A stretch of DNA of 64,000 nucleotides. It comes from CAZLMW01 sp964560875 (lineage in GTDB: Bacteria > Myxococcota_A > UBA9042). Made by a program: the position numbers and the translations under genes. Positions 55,120-62,586 of this stretch are shown piece after piece (position 1 is the stretch's first letter; every line of letters begins with the position of its first letter). The stretch covers positions 1 through 64,000 of the forward strand of contig CAZLMW010000012.1 in assembly GCA_964560875.1 (NCBI GenBank), read 5' to 3'. The notes beneath the pieces are model-generated. The model had not been told where the DNA came from. It did no database searches and was given only the letters and a program-made list of their open reading frames with translations.

Positions 55120-56952
55120 CTAGTTCTCCGCCGCCCCACGCCACACGACCATCTGCGGGAAGGGGATCTCGATTCCGGCCTTGTCGAACGCGACCTTGAG
55201 GCGCTTGTTCAGCTCGCGCTCGACGCCCCAGTGGGCACCCGTGTCGCACTTGGCCAGGACGCGGACGACAACCGCGGAATCCCCAAGCTCGGTCACACCG
55301 ACGAACGACGGCGCCTCGTCCAGCACATCCTTCCAGCTGTCGTCGGTGTGCATCGCCTTGCCGACCGCGGTGACGACCTGCTCGACCTTCTCGAGATCCG
55401 CGCCGTATCCGACGCCCACGTGCACGATGGCGCGATTCCAGTCGCGGGTGAGGTTGCTGACCGTCGAGATCGAACCGTTGGGGACGACGTGCAGATCGCC
55501 GTTGAAGCCTCGAACCCACGTTGAGCGAATCGAGATCTCTTCGACTGTACCGACCTTGCCGCCGAGATCGACAACCTCGCCGACCGCATATTGGTTCTCG
55601 AGCAGGATGAAGAAGCCGTTGACCACGTCGCGGACGAGGTTCTGCGAGCCAAAGGAGATCGCCAAGCCGAGGATTGCGACGCTGCCGAGCAGCGGGCCGG
55701 TATTGACCCCGATCGTCTCAAGCGCGAGCAGCAGCGCGATGATGTAGATGGTCAGCTTCGCCACACCGCTGAAGACGTTGGCGAGGGTCAGGATACGGGT
55801 GTCGTCGTCGCTCGGGTCGTCCGGGTCGCCCTCCGCGCGCAGGATGACCAGACGCAGTCCGCGGGCTGTGAGGTAGATGGCTGCCCGCATCCCGATGAAG
55901 ATCAACAGCAGCCCGAAGAGGATTCGCCACGCGGCGTGCTGCAACCAATCCTTGAGCGTCTGCAGGGTCGCGTCCGCCCACGATTCAAAGCCGCCGTCGC
56001 GCTGCATCTGCTCGCCAAGCGCCTTGATCCGCTCGTCGCGAAAGCGGAGCTGCGATTTGCCGAGTCCCAATTCGACCTCGCGCGAACGTTTGCGCGCGGC
56101 CCCGTGACGGGCTTCATCGGTCAGCTTGGTGACCTTGTCGTCAGCGGTCGCCGCGATCTCGCCCCAGACGCCTCCGAAGACGCTGTCCGCGCCCAGCCGC
56201 TTGGCCTGTCCCTGCGCGATATCGCGCTCCCGGCGCGCGAGGTGCACGTCGCGAACCAGGGCGGAAAGCAGGATCTCCTCGCTCTGGAGCTGCCGTTGGA
56301 TGAGCTTGTTGTCCATCTCGGCGAGCCGACGTTTGCGCTTCTGCCAGTCCTGGCGGCGGCGCAATTCCTCGAGGTGAAGGCGGCGGCGTTCGTAGGGGTT
56401 GGGCAACGTGGCGCTTGTCGCGGCCGCGGCAGCCGCGGTCTTCTCGGCGGGATCGGGCTCCAAGGCGGCTTCGAGGCGCTCTTCCAGGGCGTCGCGCTCG
56501 GTCTCGATCGCGGTGAGGTAGCGGTCCTGGTTCTCGACCTTGTCTCGGGCCAACCCTGCCCAGGCCTGCAGCGCCGCGACGCTGGGTGCGGTCGTCGGGC
56601 TGGCGGCTTTGAGCGCCTTGGCGAGCGTGGTCGCGGTCTTGTCCTGCTGCTGCCAGTAGCGCTTCCACTCGCGGTTGGAGAAGGTCTTGGCGCCGAGCGT
56701 CTTGAGCCGCTGTTTGAGCGACCGGGCGAGATCGAGCGCATCAGCGTCCTTCTCTTTGAGGCTCACCAGCCGGGGCTTGGCCCGCCACGCACTGATCCAT
56801 CCGCCGGCCAGCTTGTCGACATCGTCCCCGAATCCGGTTTGCACCTCGGTCGCCGTCACCTCTTCGAACAGGCCAATGCTGTCTTGTGCCCCCGCCAACC
56901 CCGGCAGGGAAGTCAGAATTGCGACGAACAATTGCAGGGTTTTCGTCTTCAT
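55120..56952 (-). CDS. MscS-family mechanosensitive channel with long periplasmic domain
   Basis: This 610-aa protein starts at ATG 56952 with a signal peptide (LFVAILTSLPGLAGAQ). Residues about 25-330 are a long helical, coiled-coil-rich extracytoplasmic domain (for example 'HLEELRRRQDWQKRKRRLAEM'). Three membrane helices follow, the last lining the pore ('GSVAILGLAISFGSQNLVRDVVNGF'). The MscS beta domain comes next ('NQYAVGEVVDLGGKVGTVEEI', 'VPNGSI') and then the C-terminal cage domain. The layout recalls MscK-type large channels, which open on membrane tension or ions. Convergent with the ntrC-like gene (43 bp). Confidence 0.92.
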   Translation of the reverse strand: MKTKTLQLFVAILTSLPGLAGAQDSIGLFEEVTATEVQTGFGDDVDKLAGGWISAWRAKPRLVSLKEKDADALDLARSLKQRLKTLGAKTFSNREWKRYWQQQDKTATTLAKALKAASPTTAPSVAALQAWAGLARDKVENQDRYLTAIETERDALEERLEAALEPDPAEKTAAAAAATSATLPNPYERRRLHLEELRRRQDWQKRKRRLAEMDNKLIQRQLQSEEILLSALVRDVHLARRERDIAQGQAKRLGADSVFGGVWGEIAATADDKVTKLTDEARHGAARKRSREVELGLGKSQLRFRDERIKALGEQMQRDGGFESWADATLQTLKDWLQHAAWRILFGLLLIFIGMRAAIYLTARGLRLVILRAEGDPDDPSDDDTRILTLANVFSGVAKLTIYIIALLLALETIGVNTGPLLGSVAILGLAISFGSQNLVRDVVNGFFILLENQYAVGEVVDLGGKVGTVEEISIRSTWVRGFNGDLHVVPNGSISTVSNLTRDWNRAIVHVGVGYGADLEKVEQVVTAVGKAMHTDDSWKDVLDEAPSFVGVTELGDSAVVVRVLAKCDTGAHWGVERELNKRLKVAFDKAGIEIPFPQMVVWRGAAEN

Positions 56953-57045
56953 GGGGCATCTCCGCACACCGAAACGGCGCGCAGGGGTATGCCCGACCGG
57001 CGCGCGAGTCAACCTCGCGAATCGCGGGATTGGGCCGACGCTACG

Positions 57046-58437
57046 CTATTTGCTGCCGCGAGACCGGTAGACCTGACCGAGCGATGTGCCCAAGAAGATC
57101 GCGCCATGCCAGTACGCAACGCTCTGCACGTGGGTCGTTGCGTCGAACGTCAGCACTTCCTTGAACGCCACCAGGTCGCCCGTCGTGCGCACGTGCCACT
57201 TGACGTTGGTGCCTTCCGCCGGTCCCGGTGCGATCTCGCCATCCCGGCTCAGGAAGATGAACTCGCCGGTCTTGGGCCGCTTGAACACGTCGACGACCGT
57301 CTCTTTGGCGAAGGTCTCGATGGCCTTGGCGCCCTTTTCGGTCACCAGCCACGTGGTCATCGGCGGGTTGTTGCCCTTGAGCAAGTCGCGGCCGATCGCG
57401 ATGCCGCTCTTGTCGGTGGTGGGCCAGACGTTGACGACGAGGGCCAGCTGCAGGGCGTGTCCGGGCGGGAAGTTCGTCGTCTCCTTGCCGTTCCAGATCT
57501 GGTTGGGGACGTTGTAGATCTTGCCCTGGTTGTTGAGCTTGTAGCCGAAGATGTACAGGCGCGGACCGGCGGGGAGCAGGTTGGTCCAGCGCGCGTCGCC
57601 CTTGCCCTCGTTCCATACTTTCGCTGCCGGTTCGAAGGTCTTTCCGTTGTCCTTGCTGCGCCACAGGAAGCCGTAGATGTCGCCCTCCTTCCAGCCCTCC
57701 GGTGTATTTCCGCTCCCGACGGCGTAGAGGTCTGCACCGAGCCGGGCGACGTCGTGAACGTGCACGCCGCTGCCGACGGTACGGAACTTCTTCCAGCCGT
57801 CTTTCTTGGTGCGCCGGTAGACGTTGCCGAGCCATCCGTCCTCGGTCGCGTCGATGCCGGCAACCCAGAGCTCGTCGCCCAGGTGTCGGAAGCGATCGAT
57901 CTGCTCTTCGTCGTGTTTGAATTCGTCGACCGTGTCGGGCGATTTCCACGACTTGAAGTAGCGCACGGCGAGCTGGCTCTTGCTGCCGAGGTTGATGTTG
58001 GCGTCGCCGTAGCCGATGTACATCCGGTCGAGGTAGATCGCGAGGTCCTGGACGCCCTGCAGGAACTTGCCGTTGGGAGCCTTGTCGAACCCGACCTTGT
58101 GGTAGTCCTTGAGCGGTTGCGCCCAGGTGGTCGGTGCCTCGAACTTGAGCTCGCTGACCTTCGCGTCCTCGTGGGGCTTCCATCCCGAGGATGAACCCCC
58201 GGTGTCGATGCCCTTTGCGGTGTCCTTGGCAGCGGTGGACCCGCCGTCGCCACCAGCGACAGCGTCGGCGGTCGAGCCAGCAGCGTCGTCATCTTCGTTT
58301 TCGCCCGGATCTTCGTCGCCTCCGCAAGCCTGTAGCGCGAGGAGCAGCGAGAAAACGGCGCAAGCCCGCATCCATCTTGCTTTGGGCCCGAGAAACCGGG
58401 GTTGCTGAAGGGTCGGCTCGCGGCGGGGCTGGTGCAT
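57046..58437 (-). CDS. Lipoprotein, probable beta-propeller
   Basis: This 463-aa protein has a positively charged N-terminus, a short hydrophobic stretch and lipobox LQAC. ATG 58437 is chosen for the GGAG 5 bp upstream; ATG 58371 (MRACAVFSLLL) would give a more usual signal peptide. An Asp/Gly linker (to about residue 85) leads to repeated blades, for example 'VQDLAIYLDRMYIGYGD', 'RHLGDELWVAGIDAT', 'RLGADLYAVGSGN', 'LWRSKDNGKTFEP' and 'YWHGAIFLGTSLGQVYR'. 'SKDNGKTFEP' looks like a BNR/Asp-box. It is probably a surface or periplasmic binding or structural protein and is broadly similar to 21473-22726. Confidence 0.7.
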   Translation of the reverse strand: MHQPRREPTLQQPRFLGPKARWMRACAVFSLLLALQACGGDEDPGENEDDDAAGSTADAVAGGDGGSTAAKDTAKGIDTGGSSSGWKPHEDAKVSELKFEAPTTWAQPLKDYHKVGFDKAPNGKFLQGVQDLAIYLDRMYIGYGDANINLGSKSQLAVRYFKSWKSPDTVDEFKHDEEQIDRFRHLGDELWVAGIDATEDGWLGNVYRRTKKDGWKKFRTVGSGVHVHDVARLGADLYAVGSGNTPEGWKEGDIYGFLWRSKDNGKTFEPAAKVWNEGKGDARWTNLLPAGPRLYIFGYKLNNQGKIYNVPNQIWNGKETTNFPPGHALQLALVVNVWPTTDKSGIAIGRDLLKGNNPPMTTWLVTEKGAKAIETFAKETVVDVFKRPKTGEFIFLSRDGEIAPGPAEGTNVKWHVRTTGDLVAFKEVLTFDATTHVQSVAYWHGAIFLGTSLGQVYRSRGSK

Positions 58438-58488
58438 GACGGCTCCGAAGGCGGGTGTGCGCCGGGTACGGTCAAGGAGTGTGCCGGA

Positions 58489-59412
58489 TCAGGAGTCCGC
58501 CGGGATCGGAAGGATTGTGCCGTTGAGGTGCGGCTTGGCGCCATTGGGCGTCGCGACGCGGAATTCGTGGCCTTCGCCCGCGCCTTCACTCGACAGGTTG
58601 GCGGCCGAGAAGAGTACCGAAGAAGGCAAGAAAATCGGCCGCTTGAAGGCAACATCGACGCGCACACCCGACTCCGGGGTCCCTTCCTCGAGTTCGGCGA
58701 GGCACCGCGCGAGCGACCACATGCCGTGCACGATGGCCCGCTTGAGTCCGAAGGCCTTGGCCGTGATCGCGTAGAGGTGAATCGGGTTGCGGTCGCCGGA
58801 GATCTGGCCGTAGCGACGCCCCTGGTCTTCGCGCACCGACCAGATGACCGAATGCGTGCGGCCGGGAAGCTCGCCGAGCTCAGGCGCTTTCTTGTCGCGC
58901 TTCGCTCCCGATTTCTTGCCGCCGCTCTTGTGCCCGGCCATCGACAAGACCGTCGCGGTGGAACGCCAGAGCACTTGGCCCTCGCGGCGCGCCTCTGTTT
59001 GCAGATCGAACTGAACGCCGCGCTTGGCCGGCCGATGGCCGTCGACCCAGGCAGCGAGATGGACGCGTTCACCGGCACGAATCGACTCGTATTGATCGAT
59101 GCGGTTGCTGACGTGAACGACGCCCATCGCTGGCAACGGGAACTTCGAATCGGCGAGGATCGCCATGTGCAAGGGCCCCGCAAGAACCTGCAACCACGTC
59201 GGGGGCACGCGCTCGCCAGGTGTGAAGCCGCAGACCTTTCGATAAGCGTCGACCGCGCTGCCATCGATCGCGACATCGGACACCTCCGCCTCGATGCGGG
59301 GAATGGTCGCACCGGCTTGCAGAGGTCCGCGGCCACCGGGCAGGGCGGCGCGCAGCATCAGCGGCACCATGTTGGGGAGGCGATCGAAGCGCTGGGCGCT
59401 GGCTGCGGTCAT
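58489..59412 (-). CDS. MaoC-like (R)-enoyl-CoA hydratase family protein
   Basis: This 307-aa protein is a double hot-dog acyl dehydratase. The C-terminal half carries the hydratase signature 'YGQISGDRNPIHLYAITAKA' (Asp and His catalytic pair) followed by 'KRAIVHGMWSLA'. The N-terminal half has a degenerate hot dog ('VPPTWLQVLAGPLHMAILA'). A Lys/Gly-rich linker joins them. It would hydrate enoyl-CoAs in lipid or polyketide metabolism. It lies 15 bp after the unrecognised 618-aa gene on the same strand. Confidence 0.88.
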   Translation of the reverse strand: MTAASAQRFDRLPNMVPLMLRAALPGGRGPLQAGATIPRIEAEVSDVAIDGSAVDAYRKVCGFTPGERVPPTWLQVLAGPLHMAILADSKFPLPAMGVVHVSNRIDQYESIRAGERVHLAAWVDGHRPAKRGVQFDLQTEARREGQVLWRSTATVLSMAGHKSGGKKSGAKRDKKAPELGELPGRTHSVIWSVREDQGRRYGQISGDRNPIHLYAITAKAFGLKRAIVHGMWSLARCLAELEEGTPESGVRVDVAFKRPIFLPSSVLFSAANLSSEGAGEGHEFRVATPNGAKPHLNGTILPIPADS

Positions 59413-59427
59413 GGTGACTCCTGGCGA

Positions 59428-61284
59428 TCAGGGTGACGTGCTGTTGGCGTCCCGACCGATCCACACGGCGTCGTCGGCCCATGCGGAAGGCCACGGCGCC
59501 CCCCGGTTGCCCGGGATCTCGCGGCCGTTGGGATCGACGACGAAGTTTCCGGCGGCGGCGAACGCGCGCTCTTCGTTGAGCTTGCCACTGCGGCTCCGAA
59601 ACGGGACGAAGCGACCGGCACGGCGAATCTTGATGACCTCGTGAGGGCCGGGGCGAAGATCGACAAGCGCACCCTTTCGCTTGGCGTTGAGCAGCTGTTC
59701 CTCGTTGCCGATCGGGTCCGCGACGGTCTTGGCCTTGAGGATCCACACCAGCAGGGACGTCGGATCCTTGTCGGGATACGCGTCGCAGAGGATGTCGTCG
59801 TAGCCGTAGTACTGCTTGCCGATGTCGTTTTGATTGACCGGCCCGGCCATCAGGCAGATGCCCGCGAGCATGTCGCACCGGTCGGGTACGTTGACCACGC
59901 CCATCAACTCCGCATACAGCGCGCTGCGGGCGGCCGCGGCTCCAACCGCGCGAATCGTCGCGGTCCAATCCAGCCCTTCGGCGCGAATGTCGGCGCGACA
60001 AAGCCCGGTGGTGTAGATCCGCTGGCCGACCAAAGCGAAGGCCTTGCGACCGCGGTTTGCGTTGCGCGAAAACGCCTTTCCGACGGGCAAATCGGCCCAC
60101 AGTGGCATGCGCTCGATCACGCGATCGGTGACGTCGTTGAGCTGCTTGCGGAGCTTGCGCAGGCGCTCCTTTCCGTGGGGCACGAGGACGTCGATGCGAT
60201 CGAGCAGCAGCAGGTCCTTGGCTCGTTCGCGACCAACACCGGTCCAGTGTGCAAAAGCGTTGTAGCCGGCGCGGCCCGCCTGCACGGTCAATTCGTCGGG
60301 TACATCCATGTCCTGGCGACCGTGGTAGGGCGCAGGTGCCTTTTCTTCGGCATTGACGCCGGGCTGAATCCGCTCAGAGCGGAACGCGATGAGATTGGCG
60401 CCTACTTTCGCGCATACCGACTCGTCGACCGGCACCCGCGAAGCCTCGGGGACGTTGCCGACCTGGGCGACGAGGGCCACGCGCCAGCCGAGCGAACGTT
60501 GATGCGCCGAGATCCCACAGAGGTCTTCGATGGCCCGCAGGATCGGCTTGTTGTCGGCCCGCGCATCGCCGCAGAAGGGAGCGCTGAACACCTGTGCTTT
60601 GCGTCTGCCGGCGGACGCGATCACGGCCGCGCGTTCCATCGCGTCGGCGAGGATTCCGATGTGCAGGTGCTGCAAGTAGCCGATGGTCGGGATGTCGTCG
60701 ATGTGCTCGAAGCGCTTGCGCCACGCACGAATGGGAACGGTCGCGAGGCTGGCGACGGGACGGTGACCAACGAGCGTCAGCAGCATCGTGAACGGCGTGC
60801 GGTAGGGCCGCGAAACAACGATATGCGTGTGCACCGCGTCGTCGAGAACCGGCGCCTCGCGGTGCATCAAAGACCGCAGCAAGTGGCTGATGCGTTCGGA
60901 ATCGGCGGGCCCGAACGTGACCTGTTGGTGACCGCGGAAATTGGTGGATTGCCGCGAGGAGAGGACGCCGAGGGAGGTCTCGTCGAAGAGCTCGCGATCG
61001 GTCACGGCCTCGCCAGGGACGAACGCGTCGGGGCGCGCCAGCGACAACAGGGCCATCGCCTGCTCGCTTTCCTCCACGGTCATGCTGATGCGCGTTCGGT
61101 AGCCGACGGGGGAGTTCGACTTCAGCGAGACAGGCAACGAATACCGGGTCCGTCGCTCGCCCTGCGCCGCAAAAACGGCCTCTCGCTGCCGGCGCTGGTC
61201 GGGCGGCGGCGGCGCAATCGGCACAACCACCGGGTTCTTGGGCTGGGCTTCAGGATTGGGCGGACGGGAGGGTTGCTCGACCAT
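59428..61284 (-). CDS. Unrecognised 618-aa protein
   Basis: I do not recognise this protein. The start is set at ATG 61284 (MVEQPSRPPNPEAQ); a TTG at 61359 would add 25 residues. A Pro-rich N-terminal segment is followed by a soluble alpha/beta protein with no signal peptide or transmembrane helix. Noticeable segments are 'GYLQHLHIGILADAMERAAV', 'AFAHWTGVGRERAKDLLLLD', 'LRKQLNDVTDRVIERMPLW' and 'MLAGICLMAGPVNQNDIGK', with a basic and then Trp-rich C-terminus. No nucleotide-binding or metal motif is convincing. Codon use and GC look like those of the neighbours. Downstream is the MaoC gene; upstream is the truncated MBL gene. Confidence 0.75.
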   Translation of the reverse strand: MVEQPSRPPNPEAQPKNPVVVPIAPPPPDQRRQREAVFAAQGERRTRYSLPVSLKSNSPVGYRTRISMTVEESEQAMALLSLARPDAFVPGEAVTDRELFDETSLGVLSSRQSTNFRGHQQVTFGPADSERISHLLRSLMHREAPVLDDAVHTHIVVSRPYRTPFTMLLTLVGHRPVASLATVPIRAWRKRFEHIDDIPTIGYLQHLHIGILADAMERAAVIASAGRRKAQVFSAPFCGDARADNKPILRAIEDLCGISAHQRSLGWRVALVAQVGNVPEASRVPVDESVCAKVGANLIAFRSERIQPGVNAEEKAPAPYHGRQDMDVPDELTVQAGRAGYNAFAHWTGVGRERAKDLLLLDRIDVLVPHGKERLRKLRKQLNDVTDRVIERMPLWADLPVGKAFSRNANRGRKAFALVGQRIYTTGLCRADIRAEGLDWTATIRAVGAAAARSALYAELMGVVNVPDRCDMLAGICLMAGPVNQNDIGKQYYGYDDILCDAYPDKDPTSLLVWILKAKTVADPIGNEEQLLNAKRKGALVDLRPGPHEVIKIRRAGRFVPFRSRSGKLNEERAFAAAGNFVVDPNGREIPGNRGAPWPSAWADDAVWIGRDANSTSP

Positions 61285-61362
61285 CGGGCGCCTCGGGGGC
61301 TTGAGGGCTGCAGGAGTGTGCGGGACGAGGGTCTTACCGCCGACGGGTCGCGGTCGCAAGCG

Positions 61363-61590
61363 TCAGAGAATCACGGTCTGGCCAGCTTCGGGCGTGCCAT
61401 GGGAAAGCCAAATCGCGTCGAGAAAGTTGGGATCGCGGCTCTCTGGCACCTCAGCGAGGGACCAAAACGCGTGAGGCACCGCGTAACCGCAGTCGAGTAA
61501 CAGGTTGGCGCCGCCGCGCATGAGCATCGTCGTGTTGGCGGGGTCCTGATCGACCGCCGAACCGACGCCGACCCACGTGACGGTGGTCAT
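61363..61590 (-). pseudogene. N-terminal fragment of an MBL-fold hydrolase
   Basis: The 75-residue frame starts at ATG 61590, 3 bp after the phosphatase stop. It begins like ribonuclease Z/MBL proteins: 'VTWVGVGSAVDQDPANTTML', 'LLLDCGYAVPHAFW' and 'DAIWLSH'. At that point the family continues with the HxHxDH metal site, but here the frame reads GTPEAGQTVIL and stops. No continuation of the MBL sequence is visible in the other two forward frames. All metal ligands beyond the first His are missing, so it cannot be a functional hydrolase. Confidence 0.7.
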
Positions 61591-61593
61591 CGC

Positions 61594-62268
61594 CTACTCA
61601 GCCGATTCCGCGAGACGTCGCCAGCGCATCCGATGCTGATTGTCGCGCCACTGCACAACGAGATCGTGACCGTCGCGCCATGTCGCCAGCCCTTCGAGGA
61701 AATCGGGCATGCCCGCATCTTCGTGGCGGATGCCCAGGAAGTGTTCGCGCAGCAGCAAGATATTCCAGTCGTGGCTGCAGTGGACGTACAGCCCGGGTTC
61801 GTCGTGGGTCGCCAGTGTTTCGGTAAGCACCATCAGTTGGCCGGTCGCGGCGCGCGGGGACGGCATCAGGTGCTCGCTGGCCAGGTCGCCTTCGAACCAG
61901 CGTCGGACGAACGCCCGGTCGCCGATATCGAGCGCGATCTTCAAGACCTTCTCGGCGTCGTGGAGGTAGGGCCCGGCCAGGTCGTTGATCACGACAAGCT
62001 CGTCGACATCGCTGCCGGCGTCGCGCAACCCCTCGGCGAGACGATTGGCGGTCTGCTGGCAGCGGGGAATCGGGCTGCTCCACAACCTCATCGATGCGAA
62101 ATCGACCAGCGTGCGTCCCAGGGCGGCGGCATCGCGATGGCCGTTGTCGGTCAGGCGCGCTTCCCATCCCTCTTCATAACTACGGATAGGATCGCGTTCG
62201 GCGTGCCGCAAGATGATCGAGACCGGGCGGTCGCGCGGCACATGCTCGAGGGTCAAGCGGACCGGCAT
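61594..62268 (-). CDS. Histidine phosphatase superfamily protein
   Basis: This 224-aa protein has the catalytic 'SIILRHAERDP' motif (phospho-accepting His in RHxE) and 'LTDNGHRDAAALGR', 'LWSSPIPRCQQTANRLAEG' with the second Arg. A later 'YVHCSHDWNILLL' supplies the second catalytic His (CSHD). It resembles the phosphoglycerate-mutase-like branch, with substrate unknown. The membrane protein gene is 3 bp upstream and the MBL fragment 3 bp downstream, so the three form one transcription unit. Confidence 0.88.
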   Translation of the reverse strand: MPVRLTLEHVPRDRPVSIILRHAERDPIRSYEEGWEARLTDNGHRDAAALGRTLVDFASMRLWSSPIPRCQQTANRLAEGLRDAGSDVDELVVINDLAGPYLHDAEKVLKIALDIGDRAFVRRWFEGDLASEHLMPSPRAATGQLMVLTETLATHDEPGLYVHCSHDWNILLLREHFLGIRHEDAGMPDFLEGLATWRDGHDLVVQWRDNQHRMRWRRLAESAE

Positions 62269-62271
62269 CGA

Positions 62272-62586
62272 TCAGGACTCCCCGTCGCGGTTGGAAAAAC
62301 TCGCGGGATGCACTGCGTCGGCGCGACGCGTGAGCTTCCACATCCGCGGGCCGATCTCGGTGATCGCGAGGTAGAGGCTCAGCCCGGTGATCGCGATCCA
62401 GGCCTCGCTGGCGTAGAGACGACGCGTCATCATCTTCTCGAACGGGAATTCCGCCGCGCGACCCATCAGCGGTCCGCCACCTTCGGGCGCGATCACGTTG
62501 AAGACCATGTGGCCGGCGTAGACGATCTCGATCAGGAAGTTGATGATGATCGCCCAATGAACGGCGAGCAGAAGGACGCGACGCAT
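62272..62586 (-). CDS. Small two-helix membrane protein (104 aa)
   Basis: This 104-aa protein (MRRVLLLAVHWAIIINFLIE) has two hydrophobic helices: residues about 3-30 and one near 'AWIAITGLSLYLAITEI'. The charged ends suggest both termini are cytoplasmic. The intervening segment contains 'EFPFEKMMTRRLYASEAW'. I do not recognise a family. It leads the phosphatase transcription unit. Its start at 62586 overlaps the candidate start of the divergent CsgG-like gene by two bases. Confidence 0.7.
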   Translation of the reverse strand: MRRVLLLAVHWAIIINFLIEIVYAGHMVFNVIAPEGGGPLMGRAAEFPFEKMMTRRLYASEAWIAITGLSLYLAITEIGPRMWKLTRRADAVHPASFSNRDGES

